64,000 bases of DNA. Source: JALYXI01 sp963795835 (GTDB taxonomy: Bacteria > Acidobacteriota > Terriglobia > Bryobacterales > Bryobacteraceae). The notes under the pieces were generated by a model. That model did no database searches and was not told the origin of the DNA. It saw only the letters and a program-made list of their open reading frames with translations. Positions within the stretch are counted from its first letter, which is position 1. Every line of letters begins with the position of its first letter. Of this stretch, positions 1-9,295 are shown piece after piece. Where the stretch lies: positions 278,401-342,400 of the forward strand of contig CAWCJC010000003.1 of assembly GCA_963795835.1 (NCBI GenBank), read 5' to 3'. The position numbers and the translations under genes are program-made.

Positions 1-1242
1 AGCGACCGGCAGTACCGGAAAGCATTACCGCTGAATGAAGCTATGGCGATTGTGGAGAAGGAATCGGGCCAGAGTTTCGATCCGGCGGTGGTGGCAATCC
101 TGAAGCGCCGGTATGTTGAGTTGGAACGCATGGCAACCACCCAGCCGCTCGAGGAAGAGCCGAAGCTTTCGAAAAACGTAAAGGTCGATGCCGGCGAAGG
201 CCCGGCTTCCGGCTATGCCGAGATGTGCGAGGTAAGCCCAAACCTGGGTCAGATCGACTTTCTGGAATCGATCACAGCGGCGCGGCGGGAGTTTCAATCC
301 TTATTGCGCATTATCGAAGAACTAGGGACCTCGCTGAGTGTGGAAGAGACCTTAACGCTGCTCGGAACGCGCCTCAAGAAGATGATTCCTCACCATTCTT
401 CGGCCGTCTTCGTACGGACCGGGGACCGCTTGGATCCAGTTCATACGGAGGGCGAGAAGGAGTGCTGGCGTCCTTCTACTCCTTTGATCGTGGGCGAGGG
501 CTTGACGGGTTGGGTCGCGGAGAACCATCAGCCGATTGTGAATGGGAACCCGGCTGTAGAACCTGGCTACTACTGCGCAGGAAGGCCGTTGCTCTCCGCG
601 ATTTCCGTTCCTTTGGAAGCGAACGGGGACGTGACCGCTCTTGTGACCCTGTACAGTGCGCACGCGAATGCGTTCACGCAGGACCACCTGCGCATCTTGC
701 AACAGATCAGTCCCAAGGCGGGATTGTCGTTGGCCAATGCCTTGAAGCATGAACGAACGGCGGCGTTCGCGGCGACCGACGAGCTTACCGGGTTGCCAAA
801 TACCCGCTCTCTGTCCTTGCACTTACAGGAGCGCCTCAGCGGACCGGCCGCGGCGGTGCTGATTCTAGACCTGGATGGCTTCAAGGGTGTGAACGATAGG
901 TTTGGGCACCTGACAGGAAACCGTGTCCTGCGGCTGGTGAGCGAGGCGCTCCGGAAGGTGTTCCTTGAGGAGGATTATCTGGCGCGGATGGGCGGAGATG
1001 AATTCGTGGTGGTCATGCGGGATGGAACCTGCGTGGACGCGGCAATCGCCAGGCTGGATTTGTTGGTGAGGAAGATTGGGCAGCAGGTCTGCGGTACGGA
1101 TGGTTTGGCGGTCAGCGCGGGAGTGGCGTTCTATCCGGTGGATGGAGATTCGGCGGAGAAGCTCATTTCCGTCGCGGACCAACGGATGTATGCAACGAAA
1201 GAGGGGCGCCGGAAAGGCGCCCCTGAGACTTGCGTGGCATGA
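1..1242 (+). CDS. HD-GYP/GAF/GGDEF cyclic-di-GMP signalling protein, 5' truncated by window edge
   Basis: The reading frame is open to base 1. The residues before the first ATG (base 43) already look like the end of an HD-GYP-type phosphodiesterase domain (YRKALPLNEA followed by SGQSFDPAVV), so the true start lies outside the window. A GAF sensor domain follows at roughly residues 110-235 (counted from base 1), then a GGDEF diguanylate cyclase domain to the end. The active-site GGDEF motif is intact at bases 991-1005. The product-inhibition site just before it reads LEED instead of RxxD, so feedback inhibition may be lost. Likely role: turnover of cyclic di-GMP in the cytoplasm. The GGDEF call is sure. 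The HD-GYP call rests on about 45 residues. Confidence 0.85.
   Translation, partial: SDRQYRKALPLNEAMAIVEKESGQSFDPAVVAILKRRYVELERMATTQPLEEEPKLSKNVKVDAGEGPASGYAEMCEVSPNLGQIDFLESITAARREFQSLLRIIEELGTSLSVEETLTLLGTRLKKMIPHHSSAVFVRTGDRLDPVHTEGEKECWRPSTPLIVGEGLTGWVAENHQPIVNGNPAVEPGYYCAGRPLLSAISVPLEANGDVTALVTLYSAHANAFTQDHLRILQQISPKAGLSLANALKHERTAAFAATDELTGLPNTRSLSLHLQERLSGPAAAVLILDLDGFKGVNDRFGHLTGNRVLRLVSEALRKVFLEEDYLARMGGDEFVVVMRDGTCVDAAIARLDLLVRKIGQQVCGTDGLAVSAGVAFYPVDGDSAEKLISVADQRMYATKEGRRKGAPETCVA
1202..1224. terminator. Perfect 9-bp hairpin between convergent GGDEF gene and rho
   Basis: AGGGGCGCC (1202-1210), loop GGAAA, GGCGCCCCT (1216-1224). It lies inside the last codons of the plus-strand gene and just beyond the end of minus-strand rho. 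The minus-strand 3' side is followed by CTTTCGTT, a weak T-rich run, so it could end the rho operon. It is also coding sequence, so the assignment is tentative. Confidence 0.35.
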
Positions 1243-1258
1243 TGCTGCTGAGGAAGGT

Positions 1259-2800
1259 TTAGCCGCTCATTGCAGCGAGGAAATCGGAGTTGGCTTTCGT
1301 TTTTCCTAGCTTATCGAGCAGCAGCTCCATGGTTTCGACCGGGCTGAGCGGATTTAAGACTTTGCGGAGGATCCAAACGCGATTCAGTTCCTCGCGCGGC
1401 ATGAGAAGCTCTTCCTTACGAGTGCCACTCTTGTTGATATCGATGGCCGGAAAAACACGCTTATCGACAAGCTTACGTTCAAGGTGGATTTCCATGTTGC
1501 CCGTACCCTTGAACTCTTCGAAGATCACGTCGTCCATGCGGCTGCCCGTATCAATCAGCGCGGTGGCGATGATGGTGAGCGAACCGCCTTCCTCGATGTT
1601 CCGCGCCGCGCCGAAGAAGCGCTTGGGCCGCTGGAGAGCGTTGGAATCGACGCCGCCCGAGAGGACCTTCCCCGAGGGCGGAACAATGGTGTTGTAGGCG
1701 CGAGCCAGACGGGTAATGGAATCAAGCAGGATCACTACGTCTTTCTTGTGCTCGATCAGGCGCTTGGCCTTTTCGATAACCATTTCGGCGACCTGAACGT
1801 GGCGGGTTGCGGGTTCGTCGAAGGTGGAAGCGATGACTTCGCCGCGCACCGAACGCTGCATGTCGGTGACTTCTTCCGGGCGCTCATCGATCAGCAGAAC
1901 GATGAGCGAGACTTCCGGATGATTGGTCGTGACTGAATTCGCGATGTTCTGGAGGAGCATCGTCTTGCCAGTACGAGGAGGAGCGACGATCAGGCCGCGC
2001 TGGCCTTTTCCGATCGGCGCGAGAAGATCCATGACGCGTCCGGAGAAGTTCTCGCGCGTGGTTTCAAGCTTCAGGCGCTCATTGGGATAAAGCGGGGTGA
2101 GGTTATCGAAGAAGATCTTGTTGCGAGCTTCCTCAGGCGGTTCAAAGTTGATGGCGTCGACCTTGATCAGAGCGAAATAGCGTTCGCCTTCTTTCGGCGG
2201 ACGGATCTGGCCGGAGACGGTGTCTCCGGTACGCAAATCGAAGCGGCGAATCTGCGAGGGCGAGACGTAAACATCGTCAGGGCCAGGCAGGTAATTGTAT
2301 TCCGGGGCGCGGAGGAAGCCGAACCCATCCGGCAGACATTCCAGGACGCCTTCGGAAAAGATCAGACCGCTCTTTTCGGCTTGCATTTGCAGGATCTTAA
2401 AGATGAGTTCCTGCTTCCGGAGTCCGGCGGCACCAGCCACTTGTAAGTCTTTCGCGACCTGTCCAAGCTTTTGGATATTCATATCCTTGAGCTCGACCAG
2501 ATCGAGAGTGGGCGAACCGTTCTTGGCCTGGGCAGTCTTCCTGCGTTGAATATGGCTCGCGGTTGGGGCGGCAACCGGGGGGATTCCACCCTGATCCGCA
2601 CCAGTCAGCTCTGCGGCTTCCGCTTCGGCCGCGCGCACATTCATGGCTTGGTCGCTTAATTTCTCCTGCGGCCCGGGATCGATCTTGTCACCGTGGATTT
2701 TATCGGAAGAGGCGGCGCGTTCCGCATGCGGGGTCTTCGTCCCGTTCGCCGCCAGCGGCGGCGCTAGTTGTGTAGTCGAGTTTTCGTTATCGCTTGCCAA
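1259..2800 (-). CDS. rho: Transcription termination factor Rho
   Basis: Hexameric RNA-dependent ATPase that releases transcripts. The 513-residue product is about 95 longer than E. coli Rho because of a polar, low-complexity N-terminus of about 100 residues (rich in Ala, Glu, Asp and Thr). Then come the Rho N-terminal helical domain, the cold-shock-like RNA-binding domain (SEGVLECLPDGFGFLR) and the RecA-like ATPase with Walker A APPRTGKT and Walker B-like VILLDSITRLARAY. The start is a TTG at 2800 preceded by GAGGG at SD distance. It lies 37 bp inside the end of engB, so translation is probably coupled. Last gene of the tig-clpX-lon-engB-rho run. Confidence 0.96.
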   Translation of the reverse strand: MASDNENSTTQLAPPLAANGTKTPHAERAASSDKIHGDKIDPGPQEKLSDQAMNVRAAEAEAAELTGADQGGIPPVAAPTASHIQRRKTAQAKNGSPTLDLVELKDMNIQKLGQVAKDLQVAGAAGLRKQELIFKILQMQAEKSGLIFSEGVLECLPDGFGFLRAPEYNYLPGPDDVYVSPSQIRRFDLRTGDTVSGQIRPPKEGERYFALIKVDAINFEPPEEARNKIFFDNLTPLYPNERLKLETTRENFSGRVMDLLAPIGKGQRGLIVAPPRTGKTMLLQNIANSVTTNHPEVSLIVLLIDERPEEVTDMQRSVRGEVIASTFDEPATRHVQVAEMVIEKAKRLIEHKKDVVILLDSITRLARAYNTIVPPSGKVLSGGVDSNALQRPKRFFGAARNIEEGGSLTIIATALIDTGSRMDDVIFEEFKGTGNMEIHLERKLVDKRVFPAIDINKSGTRKEELLMPREELNRVWILRKVLNPLSPVETMELLLDKLGKTKANSDFLAAMSG

Positions 2801-3330
2801 ATTTCCCTCACTCCCCGGCCTGTGGCGGCCGAGAACGGCAGCGGGTCCGGCACGAGTTTCTTCACTCCCGCCATGGTTCGCTGTTGATCCGCTTGATTTA
2901 ATTTATCCATCTTGGTCACGATCACCAGATATTTTCGGTTCTGAGAATCCAACCAGTCTTTGAGTCCTAGGTCCTTCTCCATCCAGCCGCGCCGGGCATC
3001 CAGCACCAGAAATGAGAGAAGAAGGGTGTGGCGAAGTTCCAGATATTGATCGATCAGTTCCTTCCACTGATTCTGGAAGCCTTTGGGGACACGGGCGTAT
3101 CCATATCCAGGTAAATCGACGAAGTAGGTTCTTCCTTCCACCCGGTAAAAGTTGATGGTTTGGGTGCGACCGGGAGTGCTGCTGGTGAACGCCAACTTCT
3201 TTTGGCCGATAAGGGCATTGATGAGGCTGGATTTGCCAACGTTACTACGGCCCAGAAAGGCGATTTCCGGGAGCCCGTCGGAAGGGAACTGCTCGGGCTG
3301 GTTTGCACTAATTACAAACTCCGCTACCAA
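2764..3330 (-). CDS. engB: Ribosome biogenesis GTPase EngB/YsxC
   Basis: TrmE-Era-EngA-EngB-Septin-type GTPase needed for late 50S assembly. The 188 residues match the family length. Visible motifs: G1 GRSNVGKS (residues 27-34), G3 DLPGYG, G4 TKMD, and an SAATGRG G5-like loop. The start is a TTG at 3330; an in-frame stop lies only about 20 bp upstream and no ATG is available, while the protein from this TTG begins in the usual family way (AEFVISA). It follows lon by about 30 bp and overlaps rho by 37 bp, consistent with one transcript. Confidence 0.93.
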   Translation of the reverse strand: MVAEFVISANQPEQFPSDGLPEIAFLGRSNVGKSSLINALIGQKKLAFTSSTPGRTQTINFYRVEGRTYFVDLPGYGYARVPKGFQNQWKELIDQYLELRHTLLLSFLVLDARRGWMEKDLGLKDWLDSQNRKYLVIVTKMDKLNQADQQRTMAGVKKLVPDPLPFSAATGRGVREIWQAITKTRLHN

Positions 3331-3359
3331 GAGTCTACACCAAATCCAGCCTCAAAAGG

Positions 3360-5760
3360 TTAATGAGCCCTTTCTTCAGCGGAAGAAAGGTAATCCATGG
3401 GCGTGGGGGCAGGAAGAGGAAGCGCAATCGGTTCGCGTTCCAGCGCAATCCGAAGGACCTCGTCCATCGAATCGACGAAGTGTAGCTTCATGACATTGCG
3501 CAGAGTCTGCGGAATGTCAGGAAGGTCTTTCTCGTTATCCTTCGGCATGATGGCTTCGTTGATCCCGTGGCGGTGAGCAGCCAGCAGTTTCTCCTTGAGT
3601 CCGCCGATCGGAAGAACTTTGCCGCGCAATGTGATTTCGCCGGTCATGGCAATATCGCCGCGAACCGGGATATTCGTGAGCGCGCTGCAGATGGTGGTGG
3701 CCATGGTGATGCCGGCGGATGGCCCATCTTTCGGAATCGCACCTTCGGGAATGTGAAGGTGGATATCGAGATTGCGGTAAAAGTCACGGGGCAGCCCGAG
3801 TTGATGGGAGCGGGACCGGACGTAGCTCAGGGCAGCCTGCGCGGACTCCTGCATCACCTCGCCGAGTTTGCCGGTGACGGTGAGCTTACCCTTGCCTTCC
3901 ATCAGCGTGGCTTCCGTGGTGAGGATCTGGCCGCCGACTTCGGTCCAGGCCAAACCGGTTGCCGCGCCAACCGCGTTCTTCTTGTTGGTTTCGAGATCGC
4001 GATACTTTAGCGGTCCGAGCAGCTCGATCAGCTTTTCGGTGTTCACGACCACGGGGCCGGACTTTCTGTCGCTATCCACGAATTTGCGGGCGACTTTACG
4101 GCAGACGTTACCGATTTCGCGCTCCAGGTTCCGAACACCAGCCTCGCGGGTGTAGTACTGAACCAAGCCGTTGATCCCATCGTCGGTGAATTCGATTTCT
4201 TTCGGGGAAAGGCCCGTCTGTTCCAGCTGTTTGCGCACCAGGAATCTTCGGGCGATTTCCTGCTTTTCGAGCTCGGTATAGCCGGAAAGCCGGATCACTT
4301 CCATACGGTCCTGGAGAGCGGCCGGAATGGTGTGAAGCACATTCGCAGTGGCAATAAAGAAAACCTGGCTGAGATCGTACTCTACATCGAGGTAGTGGTC
4401 GACGAACATGAAGTTCTGTTCGGGATCGAGAACTTCGAGCAGCGCAGAGGAGGGATCGCCGCGGAAATCCATCGCCATTTTGTCGATTTCATCGAGCATG
4501 AAAACCGGATTCTTAGTGCCGGCTTTCTTCATCATCTGGATCACCTGGCCGGGAAGGGCGCCGATATAGGTGCGCCGATGGCCGCGGACTTCGGCTTCAT
4601 CACGGACGCCGCCGAGCGACATGCGGACGAATTTGCGGCCTGTGGCTTTCGCCACGGACATGCCGAGCGAGGTCTTACCTACGCCGGGAGGTCCGACAAA
4701 ACAAAGAATGGAACCCTTGGGATTCTTGACCAGGCGGCGAACGGCAAGGAATTCAAGAATACGATCCTTGATCTTCTCCAAACCGTAGTGATCGGCTTCG
4801 AGAACCTGTTCGGCGAACTTCAGATCGCGGATTTCCTTCGAGCGCTTTCTTCCACGGTACAGCGAGAAGCCAGTCGAGATAGTTGCGGGAAACGGTGGAT
4901 TCGGCCGACATGGGTGGCATGTTTTCAAGCCGCTTCAGTTCCGCGTTGGCCTTTTCGGAGGCATCGACCGTCATCCCAGCGGTTTCAATGCGCTTTTTTA
5001 GCTCATCGATTTCGCTCTTTTCACCGCGGCCGAGTTCCTTCTGGATTGCCTTGATCTTTTCGTTGAGGTAGTACTCTTTTTGAGCCTTTTCCATCTGGCG
5101 CTTCACGCGGCCCTGGATGGTGCGATCGACGTTCAGCTTCTCAATTTCGATATCGAGCATTTCGGCCACGCGGGTGAGGCGGTCGATGGGATCGAAAACT
5201 TCGAGAAGGTCCTGCTTTTCTTCAATGGTGAGCTGAAGATTCGCGCCTACCGTGTCCGAGAGCTTGCCAGGATCATCCACGCGGATGGCGGAGATCATCT
5301 GCTCATAGTTCAGGTTTTGACTCAGCTTGACGTACTGTTCGAAGAGGGTGGTGACGCGGCCGACCAGAGCTTCCAGTTGGGTGCCGGCTTCGATTTTGTA
5401 GTTGTTGGTGCGCACGACCGCGCGGAAAAAGCCGTCTTCGTCAGAAACGGAGATAACTTTGGCGCGTTCGACGCCTTCGACCAAAACTTTGATGTTGCCG
5501 TCCGGAAGCTTGAGGCTCTGAACGATGTTCACGACAGTGCCGACGCTATAAATTTCGGCGGGCGAGGGTTCATCGATCGACGCATCGTGCTGGGTGGCAA
5601 GGAAGATCTGTTTGGTGCTCGCCATGGCCTCTTCGAGGGCGCGGACACTGGATTCGCGGCCCACGACGAAGGGCGTCATCATATAAGGAAAAATGACGAC
5701 GTCGCGAATGGGCATCATCGGTAAGCGTTTGGTGTCGGATTTTTCTTTTGAGGTAAGCAT
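3360..5760 (-). CDS. lon: ATP-dependent protease Lon, reading frame broken by a one-base insertion
   Basis: AAA+ serine protease of the cytoplasm. From the ATG at 5760 the first frame carries the LON substrate-binding domain and coiled coil, then loses homology just after YLDWLLAVPWKK. The next frame resumes at once with RSKEIRDLKFAEQ and runs through Walker A GPPGVGKT, the sensor regions and the protease domain with catalytic Ser in PKDGPSAG and Lys in GGLKEKLLAA, to the stop at 3360. Skipping one G near 4845 restores a continuous product of about 800 residues, the normal Lon length. No slippery site or stop arrangement suggests programmed frameshifting. Either a consensus error or a recent lesion. 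Located between clpX (56 bp away) and engB. Confidence 0.9.
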
Positions 5761-5796
5761 GGATTTCAGAGGGAGTGCGAGGCGGGCGGGAGATGC

Positions 5797-5813
5797 GGAA
5801 CCTTGGGGGTTCC
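5797..5813 (-). other. Small stem-loop between clpX and lon
   Basis: GGAACC (5797-5802), loop TTGGG, GGTTCC (5808-5813), directly after the clpX stop and before the lon start. There is no T-tract, so it is not a convincing terminator. It may act as an mRNA-processing or stability hairpin inside the operon. Confidence 0.3.
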
Positions 5814-5816
5814 GGT

Positions 5817-7097
5817 TCAGCCAGCCTTTTCGAGCAGGGTAAGACTGATCTTTTGTGAGGTTACCATGTCACGCGTAACCGTAAAGTCACGAACCTTCTT
5901 GTAAGAAGGGATGTAATACATCAAGTCTAGCATTAGCTCCTCCAGGATCATCCGGAGGCCGCGAGCTCCGACTTTGCGCTCCATTGCAAGCACGGCAATG
6001 GCATCGAGCGCGTCGTCGGCGAATTTCAGGCGTACATTTTCGAATTCAAAGAGCTTTTGATACTGCTTAATAATCGCGTTCTTAGGTTTGGTGAGGATTT
6101 GAATAAGGGCGTTCTTATCCAGTTCATCCAGGGTGGCGATCACCGGGATCCGGCCGATAAATTCCGGAATAAAGCCGAACTTCAACAAGTCAGCCGGTTG
6201 TAGTTGCTGAAGCAGTTCGTTATCGCGGTGGGCTGTGATTCCGATGGTACCCTTACCATGCGCACCCAGCGGGGTCGGCTCTTCGAGGAAGCCAATGGAG
6301 CGTTTTCCGACGCGACGGGAAATGACTTTGTCCAGCCCGATGAACGCACCGCCGCAAATAAAAAGGATATTCGAGGTATCAATCGGGGTAAATTCCTGAT
6401 GCGGATGCTTGCGGCCGCCTTGGGGCGGAACGTTGGCGATTGTCCCTTCTAGAATCTTCAGGAGCGCCTGCTGGACACCCTCGCCCGAAACATCGCGGGT
6501 GATGGAGGGATTTTCGTCTTTGCGACAAATCTTATCAATTTCGTCAATATAAATAATGCCGTTTTGAGCTTTCTGCACATCGCCATCGGCGGCCTGCAGT
6601 AATTTCAAAATTATATTTTCGACGTCCTCACCGACATAACCGGCTTCGGTGAGAGTGGTGGCATCAACAATCGCGAACGGAACATCAAGGATGCGGGCCA
6701 GGGTCTGCGCCATCAAAGTCTTGCCCGTGCCGGTAGGCCCAATCAACATGATGTTCGACTTCGAGAGTTCGACGTCGGAGTTACGCATCTTGTTCATATG
6801 GATGCGCTTGCAGTGGTTGTAAACCGCGACGGCCAGCTTTTTCTTAGTCGCGTCCTGCCCAATCACGTATTGATCGAGGAACTCCTTTACTTCGAGCGGC
6901 TTGGGAAGCTTTTGGGGACCGGCGGACGGCTGATCTGTCTTGTCATCATCAAGAATCGAGTTGCAGACCCCGATGCATTCATCGCAAATGAACGCACGCG
7001 GGTAATCACTGGGCGAGGAGATTAGCTTCCCAACGACATCCTGGCTTTTATGGCAGAAAGAACAGCGGAGGGTATCATCGGTTCCAGCACGCTTCAC
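5817..7097 (-). CDS. clpX: ATP-dependent Clp protease ATP-binding subunit ClpX
   Basis: AAA+ unfoldase that feeds ClpP. The 426 residues are the normal length. The N-terminal zinc-binding domain has Cys12, Cys15, Cys38 and Cys41. Walker A is GPTGTGKT, followed by a Walker B/DEID segment (YIDEIDKI). The ClpP-docking IGF tripeptide is present in KRSIGFLEE. The start is a GTG at 7097 behind a strong AAGGAG at 6-7 nt. Upstream lies tig with only 134 bp between, too little for clpP, although the IGF loop implies a ClpP partner encoded elsewhere. Downstream is lon. Confidence 0.97.
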   Translation of the reverse strand: MKRAGTDDTLRCSFCHKSQDVVGKLISSPSDYPRAFICDECIGVCNSILDDDKTDQPSAGPQKLPKPLEVKEFLDQYVIGQDATKKKLAVAVYNHCKRIHMNKMRNSDVELSKSNIMLIGPTGTGKTLMAQTLARILDVPFAIVDATTLTEAGYVGEDVENIILKLLQAADGDVQKAQNGIIYIDEIDKICRKDENPSITRDVSGEGVQQALLKILEGTIANVPPQGGRKHPHQEFTPIDTSNILFICGGAFIGLDKVISRRVGKRSIGFLEEPTPLGAHGKGTIGITAHRDNELLQQLQPADLLKFGFIPEFIGRIPVIATLDELDKNALIQILTKPKNAIIKQYQKLFEFENVRLKFADDALDAIAVLAMERKVGARGLRMILEELMLDLMYYIPSYKKVRDFTVTRDMVTSQKISLTLLEKAG

Positions 7098-7231
7098 TCA
7101 GATCTCCTTTTGTGCCGCAAATTTCGCGACAGGCTCGGGCGCAAGGGTCGAAAACTTAACAAACAGTAACCACCTCCATTATTACCTGAAGTGGAATCGT
7201 AATCAACGGCTGAAGTTCGGACTGCGCTTTT

Positions 7232-8497
7232 TTAAGCCGCGGCGGACTTTTCCGCGTTATCAAACAAGAACTGCAGGGTCTTGCTGGTTTGAATGTGGGA
7301 TGCGATCCGATCGAGAGTGCCGTTCTTTTGGAGTTTTGGGCGGAGGGACAGCACGGGTTCGCGCTCTTGGCGCGCCATGCGCTCCACTTCGCGATCCACC
7401 TCTTCGTTTGAGGCGAAGATGGATTCACGCTGGGAGACGGCTCCCAGCAGGAGAGAGGCCTTGACCTCGCGAACGGCGCGATCGTGCTGTGTTTCTTTAA
7501 TCTTTTCCCAATCCAGCTTGATGGATTCGGGATCGATCCCATCGGCCGCCAAAGAGCGGAGACTTTGTTCCAGGCGATTGCGGATCTGTTGATCCACGAA
7601 GACTGTGGGGACCGGGAATTCGTGGGAATCAACAAGCGAATCGACCAGCTTGTTTTTCGCGACTTCCTGGGCTTCGGCTTGTTTTTGGGCCAGGAGACTT
7701 TTTCGAACTGCATCGCGGAATTCGTCTACGGTTCGGTAGTCGCCAAGATCCTGCGCGAATTCATCGTTTAGCTCAGGCAGTTCCTTGCGGCGAACTCCCT
7801 TCACAACACAGTGGAAGCGAACGGTCTTGCCGGCGAGTTTGGTTTGGCCGTAATCTTCGGGATAAGTAACCTCGAAATCCTTTTCTTCGCCGGGAGACAT
7901 CCCTCTGAGATTTTCGGAAAATCCCTCCAGGGTATCCTTCCCGCCCACTTCGATGGTGATTTCGTCAGTTTTCACGGGTTCGTCCACGCCGCTGATGCTT
8001 TCCAGTGAGATGACGGCGAAATCGCCGTCGTTTAGCGGTCGTGGCTCTTCGTTCGCGTATGTGCTTTTGCTGTCGCGAATCTGGTCGATGCGGGTAGCAA
8101 TTTCCTGGTCCGTGACTTCGGGGTCTGAGTATTCGACTTTCATGCCCCGATATTGACCCAACTCGATATCGGGAGCGACCTCGAATTCCGCTTTGAACCG
8201 GATGGGTTCTCCGGCGTGGAAGTGAACGTCAACGATGTCGGGCCGGGCGACGGGCCGAAGTTTTTGCTCCTTGAGTTGCTCATCGAGGAACTGGGGTACA
8301 AGATTCTCAAAAACCTGTTGACGGATATCGCCTTCGAAATGCCTGCGAATCATGGTCGCGGGAGCTTTTCCGGGACGAAAACCGGGAATCTTCGCGCGCT
8401 TCTGGAACGATTCGACAGCCTTTGCTGTTTCCCGGTCGACGGCGTCGACAGGAATTGTGACTTCAAGGGAATGCTTACAGCCTTCTACCAACGCCAA
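7232..8497 (-). CDS. tig: Trigger factor, ribosome-associated chaperone and peptidyl-prolyl isomerase
   Basis: 421 residues, the usual length. The N-terminal ribosome-binding domain carries the signature loop GFRPGKAP at residues 39-46 (GFRKGKVP in E. coli). The FKBP-type isomerase domain sits at about 165-250 and the helical C-terminal chaperone arms follow. The start is a TTG at 8497: an in-frame stop lies five codons upstream, no ATG is available, and a TGAGGT sequence lies at SD distance. First gene of the quality-control cluster. A promoter-like pair lies directly upstream. Confidence 0.94.
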   Translation of the reverse strand: MALVEGCKHSLEVTIPVDAVDRETAKAVESFQKRAKIPGFRPGKAPATMIRRHFEGDIRQQVFENLVPQFLDEQLKEQKLRPVARPDIVDVHFHAGEPIRFKAEFEVAPDIELGQYRGMKVEYSDPEVTDQEIATRIDQIRDSKSTYANEEPRPLNDGDFAVISLESISGVDEPVKTDEITIEVGGKDTLEGFSENLRGMSPGEEKDFEVTYPEDYGQTKLAGKTVRFHCVVKGVRRKELPELNDEFAQDLGDYRTVDEFRDAVRKSLLAQKQAEAQEVAKNKLVDSLVDSHEFPVPTVFVDQQIRNRLEQSLRSLAADGIDPESIKLDWEKIKETQHDRAVREVKASLLLGAVSQRESIFASNEEVDREVERMARQEREPVLSLRPKLQKNGTLDRIASHIQTSKTLQFLFDNAEKSAAA

Positions 8498-8524
8498 TTC
8501 AGATTTACCTCAGGGGATTAGGGA

Positions 8525-8553
8525 ACTAAACCTCAGGATAACATTCCGGTCAA
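8525..8553 (-). promoter_or_regulatory. Candidate sigma70-type promoter for tig and the downstream cluster
   Basis: On the minus strand TTGACC (8553-8548) is separated by 17 bp from TTTAGT (8530-8525). The -35 matches consensus at five of six positions and the -10 at four of six. It lies in the 60-bp gap between the upstream SDR gene and tig. Seen by eye only. Confidence 0.4.
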
Positions 8554-8557
8554 AGAG

Positions 8558-9295
8558 CTAGAGGGTGCGGAGGTGGAAGCCGCCGTCCACATTGAGGACC
8601 TGTCCTGTGGAGTAGTCCAGATGGCCGTCGGCGATTGCGCGAACTGCTTCGGCGACATCGGATCCCTCACCCATACGGCGCTGGGGGAGCAGGCCGGAGG
8701 CGATCCGTTCTTCGTAGACCTGTTCCACTTTCGCGATCATGTCGGTGCGAATGATGCCTGGACGGATTTCAAAAACCTGGACGTTCTTGTCGGCGAGGCG
8801 GGCGGCCCACAGCGCGACGGACATGCTGAGGGCAGCTTTCGAGATGCAATATTCGGCGCGGTTCACGGAAGCGGTGTAGGAAGAAATGGAGGTGATGAAA
8901 ACAATCCGGCCGGAGCCTTGCGCAAGCATCACGCGGGCGGCGAGTTGGGTGAGGAAATGGGGGCCGCGAAGATTGACCGAGATCAACTCGTCGAAGCTTT
9001 CGGCCGTGCTGTCGAGGATGTCGCGCCGTTCGCGCGGCGCTATGCCGGCATTATTGACAAGGAGATCGAGGCGGCCATGCTGTTCGAGAGTCGAAGCGAT
9101 CAGCGCCTGGCGATCGGCTTCGGCAGAGACATCGCAGGAGGCGATGAAACAGCCGGTTTCCTTAGCTAAGGATTCGGCGGCATCGAGGCGGCCGCGATAG
9201 GTTGCAACCACCGTGTGAGTCTTCGAGAGTTCGGTCGCGATGGCGCGCCCGATGCCGCGGCTGGCACCTGTGACGACGGCTACGGGTTTTGCCAC
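8558..9295 (-). CDS. SDR family NAD(P)-dependent oxidoreductase, FabG-like
   Basis: Classical short-chain dehydrogenase of 245 residues. It has the cofactor loop VTGASRGIGRA, the NNAG motif (LLVNNAGIA), the catalytic Ser in ITSISSY and the YxxxK pair in YCISK, and ends with the usual GQVLNVDGG segment. The substrate cannot be read from sequence; the fold is close to 3-ketoacyl-ACP reductases and sugar or alcohol dehydrogenases. The start is a GTG at 9295 that directly abuts the stop codon of the preceding glycine-zipper gene, so the two are probably translationally coupled. tig lies 60 bp downstream behind its own candidate promoter. Confidence 0.88.
   Translation of the reverse strand: MAKPVAVVTGASRGIGRAIATELSKTHTVVATYRGRLDAAESLAKETGCFIASCDVSAEADRQALIASTLEQHGRLDLLVNNAGIAPRERRDILDSTAESFDELISVNLRGPHFLTQLAARVMLAQGSGRIVFITSISSYTASVNRAEYCISKAALSMSVALWAARLADKNVQVFEIRPGIIRTDMIAKVEQVYEERIASGLLPQRRMGEGSDVAEAVRAIADGHLDYSTGQVLNVDGGFHLRTL

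Noticed and set aside
4845..4860. Programmed ribosomal frameshift in lon
   Set aside because: No slippery heptamer with an adjoining stop or stimulatory structure is visible, and Lon is not known to use one. An indel is simpler.
7098..7231. Remnant of clpP between tig and clpX
   Set aside because: The 134 bp were read in all frames; no ClpP motif is present, only the clpX SD.
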